Assembly: GCA_033085395.1 (NCBI GenBank)
Contig: JANQBS010000181.1
Span: 17,763-81,762, forward strand
Origin: Xanthoparmelia taractica
Lineage: Eukaryota; Ascomycota; Lecanoromycetes; Lecanorales; Parmeliaceae
Reading direction: 5' to 3'
DNA: 64,000 bases
A model generated the notes under the pieces. The model was not told the origin of the DNA. It made no database searches and was given only the letters and a program-made list of their open reading frames with translations. This document shows positions 45,981-57,590 of the stretch, in pieces. The translations under genes were made by a program, and so were the position numbers. Within the stretch, counting starts at the first letter, position 1. The number at the start of each line of letters is the position of its first letter.

Positions 45981-47063
45981 TGCGCGCGCAGGAAGGATTA
46001 AGGAAGGAGTTTACGAGGCTCATTCACCCAAGGAGCGGGAATGCTGTACAAAGACGGGCTCTCAACAAAGCACTGGACGAGGAGAAGCAGTGAAGAAGAA
46101 AGAAATTGGTCAGCTGCGAGTCGCCATGTGCAGGTGATCAAGTCCTCTATATGCCTCATGAACCGTGCCAAAGGATGCATCCCTCAATCAGCGATTGCGA
46201 ACCCTACTTGATTGACTATGTGCGGGACGTAGCAATCGCCTCGACCATGGAAGCCTTTGCCATATCGCGCCATATTGCCCATCGGAGACATGTAGTCAAC
46301 GCTCCTAGCTACAGAATATAGGCTGCCATATGTCGTGATTAGGCAGACAATTTGCAAGCTACGCATCGGTGTATCAAGATACAAAGCGGTCTTAGCAGAT
46401 AACAAATGCCGGTGAAGTTGCTTGATGCACCATGACTGCTGCGAAGATTCCACGGGCCATGGAAGGATGAAGGCGGAAGGGACGGAAGACGGCAGACGGA
46501 AGCCGCCGACGACTAGTTCAAATGAGGCTAGCGCATACATATCAAGACGCTCTTGGACAGCTTTCAAGATAAACCCGCAATATTTCCGAGTTGTATGGCT
46601 TCAACGAGGATTATTTCCGACTGTATGGCTTCAAAATGGATTACTCCCGACTACATGGCTTCAATGAGTGGTGTCTCCGATGGTCCGGCTTCCACGAGCG
46701 GGCTCGTTTCTATGCACTGCCTATATTCGGCCCCATCTGTTTCTCTGCATGGCCCAAATCATCCGAGCTTTCAACCGTTGTGTTTTTCATTCGTCAAGGT
46801 GGTCTTAAAGCATGTTGACATCATAGTAATTCTCAAGGTTATCAGATCATCTCACGTGTATGCGCACTCTTGTACTGAGCACTTGCTCAATGTAGTATCT
46901 TTAACCCGTCCTCCGCTTTCCATTTGCACAGCCATTACGATTCTGTAGATTTTCCTTTGCAAACAGCAGAGCAAAAGATACTTGCATTGTGATCTAAAGC
47001 ATTCACTGCCCATATCTCATCCTCTACTTAACAATATCTTCCTTCCATTAGTTTCAATCATCA
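45981..47063. other. Intergenic region with a 30-bp tandem repeat
   Basis: Upstream of the P450 remnant. Contains the repeat at 46588-46707. Otherwise nothing recognised. Confidence 0.5.
46588..46707. repeat. Four-copy 30-bp tandem repeat
   Basis: Four imperfect 30-bp units centred on tatggcttcaa, tatggcttcaaaa, catggcttcaat and tccggcttccac, each followed by a ccga word. All three plus frames are open across it; in one it encodes a 10-residue repeat of the type YGFNEDYFRL. Whether it is expressed is unknown. Confidence 0.65.
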
Positions 47064-48452
47064 TGCCTCCAAGGTTGGGCAATGTCTCCGCCGGCAAATT
47101 ACAGTCTTCACCCTTGACGACGCTCGCAGATACGTGGAATCTAGCCAGCTAGCTCTTTTAGAGCTTGACCTTACCAAAAGATTTGTGCTGACAAAACAAC
47201 AGCCGGAGGTGGACCAGGCATGACGGAGGCGCTTGCTTGTCATCCTCTAGGTAAGCAGATATTCTTGGAACTACTCGCAACGACTCTTCACTCATAAACT
47301 TGTCCAGTTACTGTCAAATTCACCATGCAGCTTGCATCATCGCCGCACAGTGCCAAGGTAAGCTGCCCCATACTCTGTCTACAATACCCAATCAAGTGCA
47401 TGCGCTTACTCCAAGACCGTTGTCCAAAATCTTATGTGTCTGAGCACTTCTCCAGGACCAAACATACGGCTTGGCCAATACGGTCACGGCTATCGCTCGA
47501 AATTCCCCACTTTCTTTTCACAATGGCTTCGTACCCGTCTTCACCGGCATAATAGCTAAGATGGGTATATGTTCTTTAAGTTTCGAGTACTACAAGTCAA
47601 TGCTTGCCGATACCAGATCCGCCAATCCAAGTAATAGCTTTGACAGACCGGGGGACTTTTGTCGGTGAGTAGCAATAGACTATACCAAACTTACTATCTT
47701 TTTTAGCTCATCCACGCCTGTTCTCAGACCAAATACTGATAGTTGAACCCGCCATGCAGCTGGTCTCGCAGCCGGCGTCACAGAAGCAGTCACCGTAGTC
47801 ACACCCATGGAAGTCCTCAAGGCCCGATTACAGGTTCAGAAGATTAGCAACAAAGAAACCGGCGACGTGCCCAAATATCGTAATGCTGCCCGGACGGCCT
47901 ATCTCATCGCCAGAGAAGAGGGCCCTCGCGCTTTGTTCAAAGGCATGGCATTGACTGCGGTGCGGCAAGCAAAAAGACGTATCCGGTACTTTTTGACCTT
48001 CCCTATGCGAATGGCAAGAATCTGACCCCTCCTGCAATAAACCCGATGACCTATACGAAGCTGCAGCAAGCCCTCCGTGACCGGCAGCCCAAGTACCAAG
48101 GCCAGGAACGCAACCGCCCTCTGCGGCCTTGTCGCCGGGCCCGCCGGTCCCATGTCGATTGCTCCCATCGACACTTTTGAGTGCGTTCATGCTCCTTCCC
48201 TCCCCCCCAAATCCTTCAAAATCTAACCCCCTATCTCACAATCACAAACGCTCGTCCAACGCAATCCCACTCTCCACCCGGTCCCTCGAGCCTTTCACAC
48301 ACCGTCTCCATTGCCCGCACGCTCTTCCAACAGGAAGGTCTCAGGGCGCTGTATAAAGACATTACGCCTCGGATTATGCGCATTGCACCGGACCAGACCA
48401 GGCTATCACTTTTACGATTTACGAGCTTTTAAAGGCGGAGGTGTCTGCATAG
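47064..48452 (+). pseudogene. Mitochondrial carrier pseudogene (succinate/fumarate-type)
   Basis: Pieces of one carrier lie in order but in shifting frames: GGGPGMTEALACHPL then VTVKFTMQL after an intron; NGFVPVFTGIIAKMG; AGLAAGVTEAVTVVTPMEVL and DVPKYRNAARTAYL; ATALCGLVAGPAGPMSIAPI; EGLRALYKDITPRIMRIAP; and, two bases out of frame, AITFTIYELLKAEV before TAG at 48450-48452. The layout is that of fungal Sfc1/AcuL-type dicarboxylate carriers. The first PxDxxK signature reads PLVTVK, with the conserved Asp changed to Val. At least three frameshifts separate the repeats (after TAVRQA near 47970, near 48095, near 48395), so no complete carrier can be made. It sits beside the PrpF-type gene, which fits a former role feeding an organic-acid pathway. 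Confidence 0.8.
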
Positions 48453-49713
48453 AGCTATGGTGAGAGGGGAATTCTCTTGATGGGAACGTGAGCGGTCTTG
48501 TCTGAGTAAGGGGTGGCAGCGCTTCGAGGTAGGGCTGGACTTTGGAGTGGGTGCTAGAGGGTGTCAGATCCGTTACCATGTCATCATTCTAAGCCTTCGT
48601 CGCATGCTCACTTCCCCGCAAGTAGACGAAATTGGACATCACAGTTTTCAGGAAAGGGTATACATTTATTATAACCTTTCAGCCCATCAAATTTTCAAGA
48701 ACAACCTTCCCTTCTTCTCCTCTCCCCTCTTCTCCCCCTTCTTTCCTCTCCCCTCTCTTCACCCCCTTCTCTCCTCTCCTCTCCCCTCCCCACCCCTAAC
48801 CCCCGCCTTCACCCAACCAAGAATCACTCCAAACCCCCCAAACCCCTACAACTACTACAAATACACAGTAAGTACCTTATCAGACCCACACACACACCAA
48901 CCGACCAACCTACCGACCAACCTACAGACCAACCCAGTCCAGTCCAATCCAGTCCAATTACATGTACATATACATGTATAGTATTTCTTTTTCTTTTTTC
49001 CTTTCTTTCTTTCTTTCTTTCTTTCTTGCACCCTGTAGAAGAAGAAGAAGAAGAAGAAGAAGAAGAACGCTATTCAGCAATAACTGATTTTCAGAGCGGT
49101 TGCGTGGGTGGGTGGGTGGGTGGGTTATTGATTGGGTGATTGGTTGATTGGTTACTTACCCCTCTATTCGGATTCGGGCAGGCTGGGGAGGCTGAGATGG
49201 GTGGGGGTTGGGGGGGCGGAGAGGGGGGGGGAAGAGGGGAGAGGGGAGAGGGGATGATGGGGGAGGGGGGGCAGAGGGGATGATGATAGGGGAGAGGGGA
49301 TGATGGTAGGGGAGAGGGGATGATGATGAGGGAGCAAGACCCGTGGCTTGTTGGGTGGGTGGGGGTTGGACTGGGGATTGGGGGTTAGGTAAAATAACAA
49401 CAGAGGCATTTATCGCGTCGTTGGCACGCAGTACACGAACAATTGCTGCGTTTATGCTACTATGGGATGATGACACTCTGGGCTCTTGGATATTTTGCAC
49501 AGAGACGACTTTGATTGTTTTGCGCATCACGTGCCCTGTGTGACGGGTATATCAATACAGAGTGTTATCATCAACATCATTAATTTATTCATGTTGCGGT
49601 TCCCCAGCTCCCTCTAAAATGCCAAAGGAATCGCTTCCGGAGAAAATCTTTTACAAAGCCCGCTAACAGGCTAGAACAAAACACTGAAACAGAGAGGAAG
49701 CGGATCGGAACGC
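48453..49713. other. Intergenic region dominated by low-complexity DNA
   Basis: See the entry for 48690-49400. No gene; Pro-rich frames at 49156-49530 and the frame at 48547-48981 are products of the simple sequence. Confidence 0.6.
48690..49400. repeat. Polypyrimidine/polypurine and microsatellite block
   Basis: From 48700 to 48800 the plus strand is almost pure C/T. A (cttt)n run follows at about 48987-49027, (gaa)n at about 49039-49068, (gggt)n at about 49106-49123, and G/A-rich DNA with repeated ggggagaggggatgatg units at 49195-49345. The strand bias flips midway. Confidence 0.85.
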
Positions 49714-51162
49714 TCAAGCGGCAGCCAACATGACCTGGCCCTCAAACAGCCGCTGCGCGGTCCGATCCACCGTCACACCGTCTATCCGCGGTCCAAACGG
49801 ACTCACCCTGACATCCGCCAGCATCATCCCGCCCCTCTGTCCAATACACACCTCGCCACCAACAAGCGTGCTCATCTTCTCGCTGATCTGCGGCACGTCC
49901 GCCTTCCCCGGCGCATCCCTCCTTTCTTCCGGGGGACGACCGTCACGGGACAGATCGGACGCGACGGTGCGGGAGATGCCCGTGGCCGCACCTAGGCAGA
50001 CGGCGCCCGTGAGCTGCAGAGTGGGGTGGACTTGGCCCATGCTGAAAGCGGTGACGTCGATGTCGGGTTGGCGCTCGTTGTCCGGACTGCCCGTGTGTGC
50101 GTTGATGCGGGGAGGTGACAGGACGGCGATTTTTGGTGTGGCGCGCGTGCGAGCTGCGGCTTCGATGTCCGGCGCTAGGCCCATGGTGACGGCGCCTTTC
50201 CGGCGGATAGACTCGATCATGTCTAAAGAGGTTGGAGCGTTGGGGCCGAGCTGGTGGTAGACGGGCGGGAGCGTGGTTGAGTTGACGAAGATGAAGGGGT
50301 TTGCGGCGTCGATGAGGGTGGCTCGGACTGTGACTTCGTTGGGAATGCCGCGAGAGGCAACCGTGATGTCGTCTTGTCGGTGCCCGGATGGAAAGAGTCT
50401 GCCGGTCATGCTACCCCCTGGGTCTTCAAAGGTAAGGCTGATGCGAGACCCAGAGCCTGTGTAACCACTGATGCGGTGGTCACCTTGTTGCAGGAACCTA
50501 CCCTCAGGACTTACTGCAACCGTGGAGGTGATGATACGCCCGGTGTTGGTGTTAAAGATTCTGATGTCGAGCTAGAGGGTGACTTTAGTGAGACTTCGCT
50601 GAATGTTCAGAGATATGTGGTGGGCAAGCAAATGTGAGAGGCTCCAGTGGGGCTAGACGTGCCACCTTACCTCTTTTTGTCCTGGGCTTGCAGTCACAAG
50701 TCCCTCGTCCAAGGCAAAGGGCCCCACACCTGAGGCCATGTTGCCGCAGTTCCCAGTCATCTCGACCCTTTTCGAACCAACTGCAACCTGCGCAAAAGTG
50801 TAATCGAGGTCTACGCCCTCCCGTTGAGACTTGCCAACGACTGCGACCTTGGACGTAGTTGACGTGGCACCTCCAACGCCGTCCAGCTGTCTCCTGTCGC
50901 CGGTAGCAGAGCCCATTGCTGAAAGCAGGATGGGATTCCATTCATCCGTGTTTTTCGGCAGATGATCCCGATGAAAAAACAGACCCTTGGAAGTGCCTGA
51001 CCTCATCATGACTGCTGGGATGGAACGTTGAGGCACCTCATTTCGTTGCCCGATCCAAGGCATAGCCACAGATGCAAAAGTCTGATGAAGTAGGACGGAC
51101 TTTGTGAAGTGATTCAAGGTTTGTGTGACCCTGGTGAGTGTCCTTGGTACTGAAGCAGGCAT
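49714..51162 (-). CDS. PrpF-family isomerase (methylaconitate/aconitate isomerase-like)
   Basis: Exons 51162-50671 and 50571-49714, joined by a 99-nt intron in phase 0, give 449 residues. Family landmarks are AVMMRSGTSKGLFFHRDHLP (50-69), LDGVGGATSTTSKVAVV (93-109), GNCGNMASGVGPFALDEG with a candidate active-site Cys, RIFNTNTG just after the intron, and RGIPNEVTVRA and TGAVCLGAATGI near the end. PrpF proteins have a diaminopimelate-epimerase-like fold and move the double bond of 2-methylaconitate or aconitate. Ustilago Adi1, which makes trans-aconitate for itaconate, belongs to this family. The first ~35 residues are basic, Ser/Thr-rich and lack acidic residues, so mitochondrial import is possible. 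It lies between a carrier pseudogene and a Zn2Cys6 regulator, with an aconitate-decarboxylase-like gene 7.5 kb away. Confidence 0.88.
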
Positions 51163-52190
51163 TTGCCAATGTGCGAGAAAGCAGGCATGATAGAATGGGA
51201 CACCTTATATAGACACGACAATAGAAGCATCATTAGACCCTGACCAAGCCCTATGACGCTCAGCTTCAGCGACATTCTCTTTGGGGGCGGCCGACTGCCT
51301 GCTCTCCATGGGGCAGCTGGAACAGGTGAATGCAATCGCCTCGCTTCCTAAGTGGATAGCTGTCGAGGGTCCGTAGCTGCGGTGGTGCATGGGCGGACCG
51401 ATATTGCGGTGAAGCTGTCGTGGATCATGGCAGCTACCTCGAGCCTATAGGGAGTGCATAGGGAACATGCGCATATCGGGGGTCGACTGGAAGACAGGCG
51501 CTTCCACGGAGGATACTGCTAGATTCCCACGGCATGTAAGACACAAGCCCGGAATGCTACATCAGCTCGCCTCATACCAATCTGATATTGGAAATCGTTG
51601 TGATGCATACATAACAAGAACAAGCCTGGTGTGGTTGTTGAACTGCGGCCTTCGGCTGAAATTTCCCCCTCATTCTTCTACACTAGGATTTCTCCGCGGC
51701 TCTGCCGCTTTTTGATTCCGCCCTCGAATCGGATTACTGAGTAGGTAAAAACATAACAGTAGCCGTGCATGTATCTGTATCTGTGTACTTCGTATTTCTC
51801 CTCATCCATTCCACGCTGCATCCGCGGCTTTCCTAGCCTGTGCCAATCCCCGCCATAAATTGATCAAGTACAAGTATCTCGTATCTCTACCCTTGAACCC
51901 CTTGGACCCTTGAGACCCCTCCTTACCCAAGAAGCAACAATCATTACTACATTCAGCACATCATGACCATCCCCAACACTCTACACTCATAGGCTTGAGA
52001 TACCTGTCGAACTCAAAAATATCCAACGGTTCCTTACAAAAAGCTGATGAATGTCCTGCTGAACTTTAAAGATATTCAACGAACATCTTGTTTGTTCTAT
52101 CTTTGGTGGTGCTTTAACTCATTCATTAATTCATTCATTAATTAATTATACTCCAACGAGGAAATCACTCATTTCGAACAAGACTCCTTT
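51163..52190. other. Intergenic region, promoter side of the PrpF gene
   Basis: About 1 kb between the PrpF-type gene start and the 3' end of the Zn2Cys6 gene. No gene recognised. Confidence 0.5.
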
Positions 52191-54857
52191 TCACCTTCCA
52201 AACGTGCCCAGCGACCCTGTATATTGCATTGGTCCACCGTAATCGACAAGTCCAGTGTAATTGTCGTACCCGTCTCCGCCGGCACCACCAACACCAGCGT
52301 GGCTGTAATCGATACCAACAGGATCGAACAACGACGTATCGTATGCATTGCTCCATTGGAAGTCTTGGTTGAGAGGTAGTGCCGAACGCTGGTACGGCGT
52401 CGGTACCATGTGGCTGCTCAGCGATGTGCTAGATGGACTCGTGCTCAGTTGGCCATCAGCGAAGCTTTGCAGGATCCCATCCATGTCGCCCTCAGGAACG
52501 ATGGCGTTATTCGACGTCATTTCCCTCTCCAACGCCCTGGACCGACTTCGCTCAGGGGACGACTGCGCCAGCGGGAAGTCTACAGAGCTTTCCGTACTCG
52601 CATATCCACTACTTGACCGGTTGTCTCGGCCAGATCGAGCGCCAGATGAAAGCGGTTCCTCTTGACAGACCACCCCCATTCGATTCATCAGCCTTATCAG
52701 AGAGGCTTTTGCGTTGTCAACTCCAGGATTCGTTTCGCGGTTTTGATTCAGGAAATCCAGACACGTCCGCAGGCAAGGACTCGTGTCAGACGTCGGAACC
52801 TGAAGCCCGGCCATACGCACGTGAATTGTTGCACTTACGTATGTTGCATATGCGATGAGATATGGCGCTTTGCGGACAGTAAAGGTACGGTCGTACGCCA
52901 TCAAGAGACGGACGATCTCTGTAGCGGCTGCGGCGCATGTAGCAAGCGATTCCGGAGCATCGGCAGGAGGCGTGGTGAAGCTGTGGGCCCTCGCAAGCAG
53001 AGGATGGTGAAGTTGGATGACCAGAACGTGGTACATACATCTAGAAATACCGACACTCGTTATCATATCATTTCAGGGCAACCCACAAATTGGGACAGAG
53101 TACTTACAACAATGACAGCACTGAAGGCGGCGGCACAACCTGAGCAGGATCCGAAGCGTTGAACTTTAAGTGATCTTCGAGATCATCAAACCAGTGAGTC
53201 AGCTTCGCCTGTAGGTGCTTGATATGTTCAGTCAGACTCTGTAGTCCGTCTTCCTGGCTTCGTTTGGCGTAGATTTTATTCAGAACCTCGTTCATGATGA
53301 TGCAAAGTTTGCAAAGACTTGTAAATGTGGAGACGCTATAAGCAGGTGTCTGCGGGTAATGTCGTGATCCCAAGCCTTCAAGAGGTTGCCAGAGTTCTCT
53401 TTCTTCATAATGATCAAGGAAACTCAATGGCACCCTGCAGTCGTCCCATTGAAGATCCACAGGCCTTCCCTGGTAGAGAGATTGAATCTTATCAATTACT
53501 GCCAACCTTGATTAGAGTACGTTTCCTTCAGGGATCTTGAGGTCTTTCAAAGTTGTCATACCGAACGCTGCCCAAAACACCCTTCTGCGGATCTCGAGGT
53601 CTTCTTCCGATAGTTGCTCAGAGGTGAAGGGCGATGACCCCTCTATATGCATACCAAGATCAACCATCATCCTGCATGCCAAGCCTGCGTACATCCAAGC
53701 CGCGCTCTTCTCCTCGCCGAGCGCAAACAGAGAGCGTGTCATCACCAGGAGAGCCTGTATTGTAGTGACCTCGCTCTTTTCCATAGCTGACGCCAGTAGT
53801 TCCTTTACCCTTTTTCGGAACGCCCACCCGGAAGTCCCTACATTGGCCGGATCAGATCTAGTCTCCACTCTCGAAGAGAACTTTGATGCTCCGAAATAGA
53901 TGGCGTTCAAGAGGAGTTTTGAAAAGTAAGGGCCTTGACAAGCCATGTCTCTCATGAATGCGGGCCTGTATGTGATCAAATAGGAGTGATGCTGACGATT
54001 CCAATGACAAGATAACAGGTGCATAGCAAGGTCCGGGTCAACGCCATCGAAATCTAGTGTATGCGAATAGTAATTGGAGGCTTCGAGTCGACCTAGATGT
54101 GAGAGAGACGGTGAGTTGTCATCATTATGGAACAGTGTCGAGTTGAGTCAAGGTGAGGACGTACGCTGTTTGGCAGCCTCCCTTTCCAGTCGCTGGCTCA
54201 AGAGACCCGGATCAGCGGGGAAAGAACCCGTAGAGGAGTTGGCAGGATAATCTTGGTCGTCGCCAAAGCTGCCTGGCGTATCTTCCAGCACTGATACGCT
54301 CGTCAGGCCAAGAAATCTTGATTGACCTCTCGCAGACGGCCGCCTCCTTGGACCCTCAGATAGCCGATCACCACTCCAACTTGGAGGAGTGGTCGCGGCC
54401 GAGCTTGGCAAGCTGGAAGTGATAGTGGAAGGAGCTGCATGAGTAACTCGCGCTGCATCCTGATGTGTTTGCTGTATGTTATGGCCCGAAGGTCCAGCGC
54501 CGCTGAGGTCCTCTAGGCGTGATCGAAGGCTGCGGTTTTCCTCCTCCAACTGCGATACACGACTGTCTACCGGCGGCTGACCAGAAGAAGTAGCCCTGAG
54601 AAAAGGTCATCGCACTACATCAGATTAGTCGGGACGGGCTTACCTCTTCTTCTTGGGGTTTTGAGCGTACACGCATTCTTGATCATAAACAGTGCAATTC
54701 GTACAGCGGGGTTGTTCGTTGTTGCATCTCATCTATCAGGCGTGAACCCAGCATCAACGGAAATGGCGAGACCGCTGATGGATACCTTTCGCTTTCGGCA
54801 GTATGTACACGCTGCCTGCGACCTTTGTCGGGTGCCTTGACTAGTGGCAGTCTCCAT
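52191..54857 (-). CDS. Zn2Cys6 transcription factor with fungal-specific middle domain
   Basis: Six exons, 54857-54786, 54732-54644, 54595-54165, 54092-53562, 53498-53108 and 53040-52191, join in phase to 787 residues. Residues 17-44 form the binuclear zinc cluster, Cys at 17, 20, 27, 34, 37 and 44 (CTYCRKRKMRC then CTNCTVYDQEC), followed by a basic linker PKKKR and a coiled coil (VSQLEEENRSLRSRLEDL). The first intron interrupts the zinc cluster, as in many fungal regulators. The central part has the fungal-specific activator domain (SCHWNRQHHSYLITYRPAF, RRRVFWAAFVIDKIQSLYQG). The C-terminus is Ser/Gly-rich. As the only regulator in the region it is the natural candidate to control the neighbouring PrpF, MFS and decarboxylase-like genes; this is an inference from position. 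Confidence 0.9.
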
Positions 54858-56017
54858 GTTGCACGCCTCGTCGAACAAACAAGGCTAGGACTGGTTGCTT
54901 TTATGCGTAAGATACACACGCAACCGAATCCTGAATCAGCTGATAAATGACTGTAAGATAAATCAGAGTCAGGTAGGTTGAATCCAAGCATTCATGTGGG
55001 GCGCGAAAATTGTTCAGTTTGGTAGCGTAGAAGGTCGGTGAGAGACAGAACGAGGGGCAGGTCCAGAAACACCAATATCCGCTAATGGCTTAGACACATG
55101 GCCTTTGTCAAAGAATTCAGCTATCTGAAGATTGAATTTGAGGCTGCTATTATTCAGGGTTCGGCTTACTTTGCTACAGTGACACTAGCAACAGATTGGT
55201 GGTTGGGGGCGTAAGATTAATTGGCACAACGGAAATGTCCGTCGCGAGGATGATGGTGCGTGTACTAGTTGGGTAAGGTGGTAAGGCAGGTATCTGGTGT
55301 AACAAGCTCATCTGCCAAGAGACGACACAGGGCAACAAGCTTCAAATCATCTGCGCCATGTCTTTAGTGCGTTGGCGTATACCCGTGTTTGCCCTTGGCC
55401 TGATAAGGAGGAGACACGGCGTTGAATTTGAATGCGAATGTAACGCTGAATCCCTTGGCATGCAGTACTTCGTATGCGGCAGGTTTTATGTTGGTTTGGA
55501 GACTACAGTAAGCAGGGATCTTAGCGTCTCCGCTGAATATGTGACTTCCCTAAGCTTAGTACTAGCTCTTTGCCCATGGTGCCCGAGATCACTATACTCT
55601 TTGTGATCTGATTAGCTAGATAAACTGCGAAGAAAATCAGTCATTTCAGAATTCATACTAGGAATTCCTGCTTAGCGCGGCACTAGCGTATAACCTGCCG
55701 CATACGAAGGTGCCTATTCGTTATATAGTTGCTCGGCTTGGAAAGGTCAAGCTGACAAGGTAGCGCGCCATGCGGCCCGGTCCTATTGAAGTAATCTTAG
55801 GCGAGAATTCAAACGGCCGGGCAAGGCTTCGCGCACGAGTCCGTGGGTGGCCTCATGATAGGCTTAATCATGCTCTGCATCAGCCTGGCTCCCTGGAGTG
55901 GGGGCAAGGTATGGAAAAGGGCGAGCGGACGCAGAAGTTTATGGAAATGTAACGTGCAGAGCGTGATGGCAGAGATCAGATTGTACGTACTTTATTAAAA
56001 TCCTACCCCACTCATTT
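54858..56017. other. Intergenic region, no gene recognised
   Basis: Upstream of the Zn2Cys6 gene and 3' of the MFS pseudogene. Short frames at 55358-55952 are unsupported. Confidence 0.5.
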
Positions 56018-57590
56018 TTACTCCCGGGCCTCGACTCTGACTCTTCGCGCTTCCCTTTCATCAGGGACCCACTTAAATTCAACCCAGAGCATGGGACTAG
56101 CAAGTTATCAGGAACACCGAGATAGTTGTAACAGACCCGGCGCGGCTCATCGCTTCGATCGCTTATATGATAGTCGTTGTTCCCACCGCTCCAAGTAAGC
56201 GTCTCACCAGACTGTTGGCCGCAGTGGTAGCGGCAGCGCTTTCAGGATTACAAATCCACGAGCATCCCGCACATCACGTCGTAAATACCTATCAGGCAGA
56301 GACAGATGATAGATTGCCAGAACAATAGCGCCGCCAGGTGTGCCTCGAATTGCAGAACCCAGCTGTGGGCGAACCAAGCGCCAATGCCCAGTACAAGAAG
56401 AGAGTACATGACCTGGTCACGGGCATTTTCGATTGAGAACTTCCTCAGATCGTCGCCTCGCTTGACATCAATGGTAATGTTGTTAGCTCTCGCAATCCGT
56501 TAATAGTTGATATCGTTCAGCTTCACACAAGAGGGACGCAAGAACGCAGCCCATCCCTTATGGAACGAACGCGAGGCCAACTTGGAGTTCGTCGGATCCG
56601 TATATATCTCCAAAAAGGTGCAGAAGACTGGCAGTCACATTGAAATATGGCGTGTAGACCAAAGCGTTGTGGATGAGAATAATGGCCACATCTTTCTCCA
56701 TGATGATGCCGATCGTTTGTAGAGGGTCTAGCCACTTTCACGTAGGCTTGGCAGCTTGGGGTCAGGCTTGATGGCGTGCTCTGTGTTTTGGACAGCTTTG
56801 ACAGCTCTGCAATCGGTCTTGCGTGTCTTCACATAATTGAGGATGGACATGTTCCACCGGCGTGGGGGCATTGAGCCATTTGTGACGATGTGTGTGCCAG
56901 TCTTGGGGAAGGCAACTAAGACGGGAACAAAGAACACCACCGACGTGATCACCAAGAACCAAATTTTCGACCTCCAACCGAAAGACTGAATAAGGACTCC
57001 TAAGATGGGTCCAATGGCTTGGCCAATCATAACATCAAACACCACGAAGCTTATATGAGTGCCCCTTTCTGCCACAGATGAGACGTCTGCTACCACGCCA
57101 TTGCCCCAGTGCTACAGCACCACTACTTCCGGTGCTTTCAAGACACCTGAGTATGAACATTGCCGTATAGGTTTTTTGCAGTGCTAGCCCCATATTCGCG
57201 GTGGTGACAGTCACGAACCCCCAAGATATATGCAGCTCGGCGCCCCGTCACGTCGAGGGTGCTAGACCTAGGAATTCTTTGCAGGATGTCAAAGCGAGGT
57301 TGATGAGCTCGCGAGCAACGTGCATCTCGGCCGACAGCGTGTCCAGTGCCAGGAGAAACATATCAGCTGGAAGGAGGAGAAGAGCCCAGCGGACGCTGTT
57401 ATGAAGATGATGTAGCGCTTCTGGCGTGTCGAAAACCGAGTCGCTCAGTTTCTATACGGTGAATTGTTTCCGGCTCTTCCACATCCTTTTCAGTCGTCAC
57501 ACCGTGAGGAAGCTCCTGGTCAGGTAGATTTGCCAGCGCCTGTGTGCTCAGAATGCCTAATCACGCGTCAGGTGCGTGTTCATCCAACGT
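56018..57590 (-). pseudogene. MFS transporter pseudogene (DHA1-like)
   Basis: Segments of a 12-helix MFS transporter follow in order on the minus strand in different frames: ADMFLLALDTLSAEMHVA and ELINLALTSCKEFLGLAPST then TGA (near 57260); MFILRCLESTGSSGAVALG; one base out of frame VVADVSSVAERGTHISFVVF and IGPILGVLIQSFGWRSKIWF; MEKDVAIILIHNALVYTPYF and DELQVGLAFVP then TAA; NNITIDVKRGDD; ESAAATTAANSLVRRLLGAV with a stop soon after; and WVEFKWVPDEREARRVRVEA before TAA at 56018-56020. At least three frameshifts and several stops make it non-functional. SAERG with the following glycines and the C-terminal ANSLVR are typical of drug:H+ antiporter-1 type fungal MFS proteins. Position suggests a former organic-acid or metabolite exporter. 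Confidence 0.85.

Noticed and set aside
49156..49530. Pro/Ser-rich minus-strand frames
   Set aside because: Produced by the polypurine tract; no splice signals or domains.
52662..53162. Plus-strand frame of 166 codons
   Set aside because: Antisense to the Zn2Cys6 regulator and carrying its complement.
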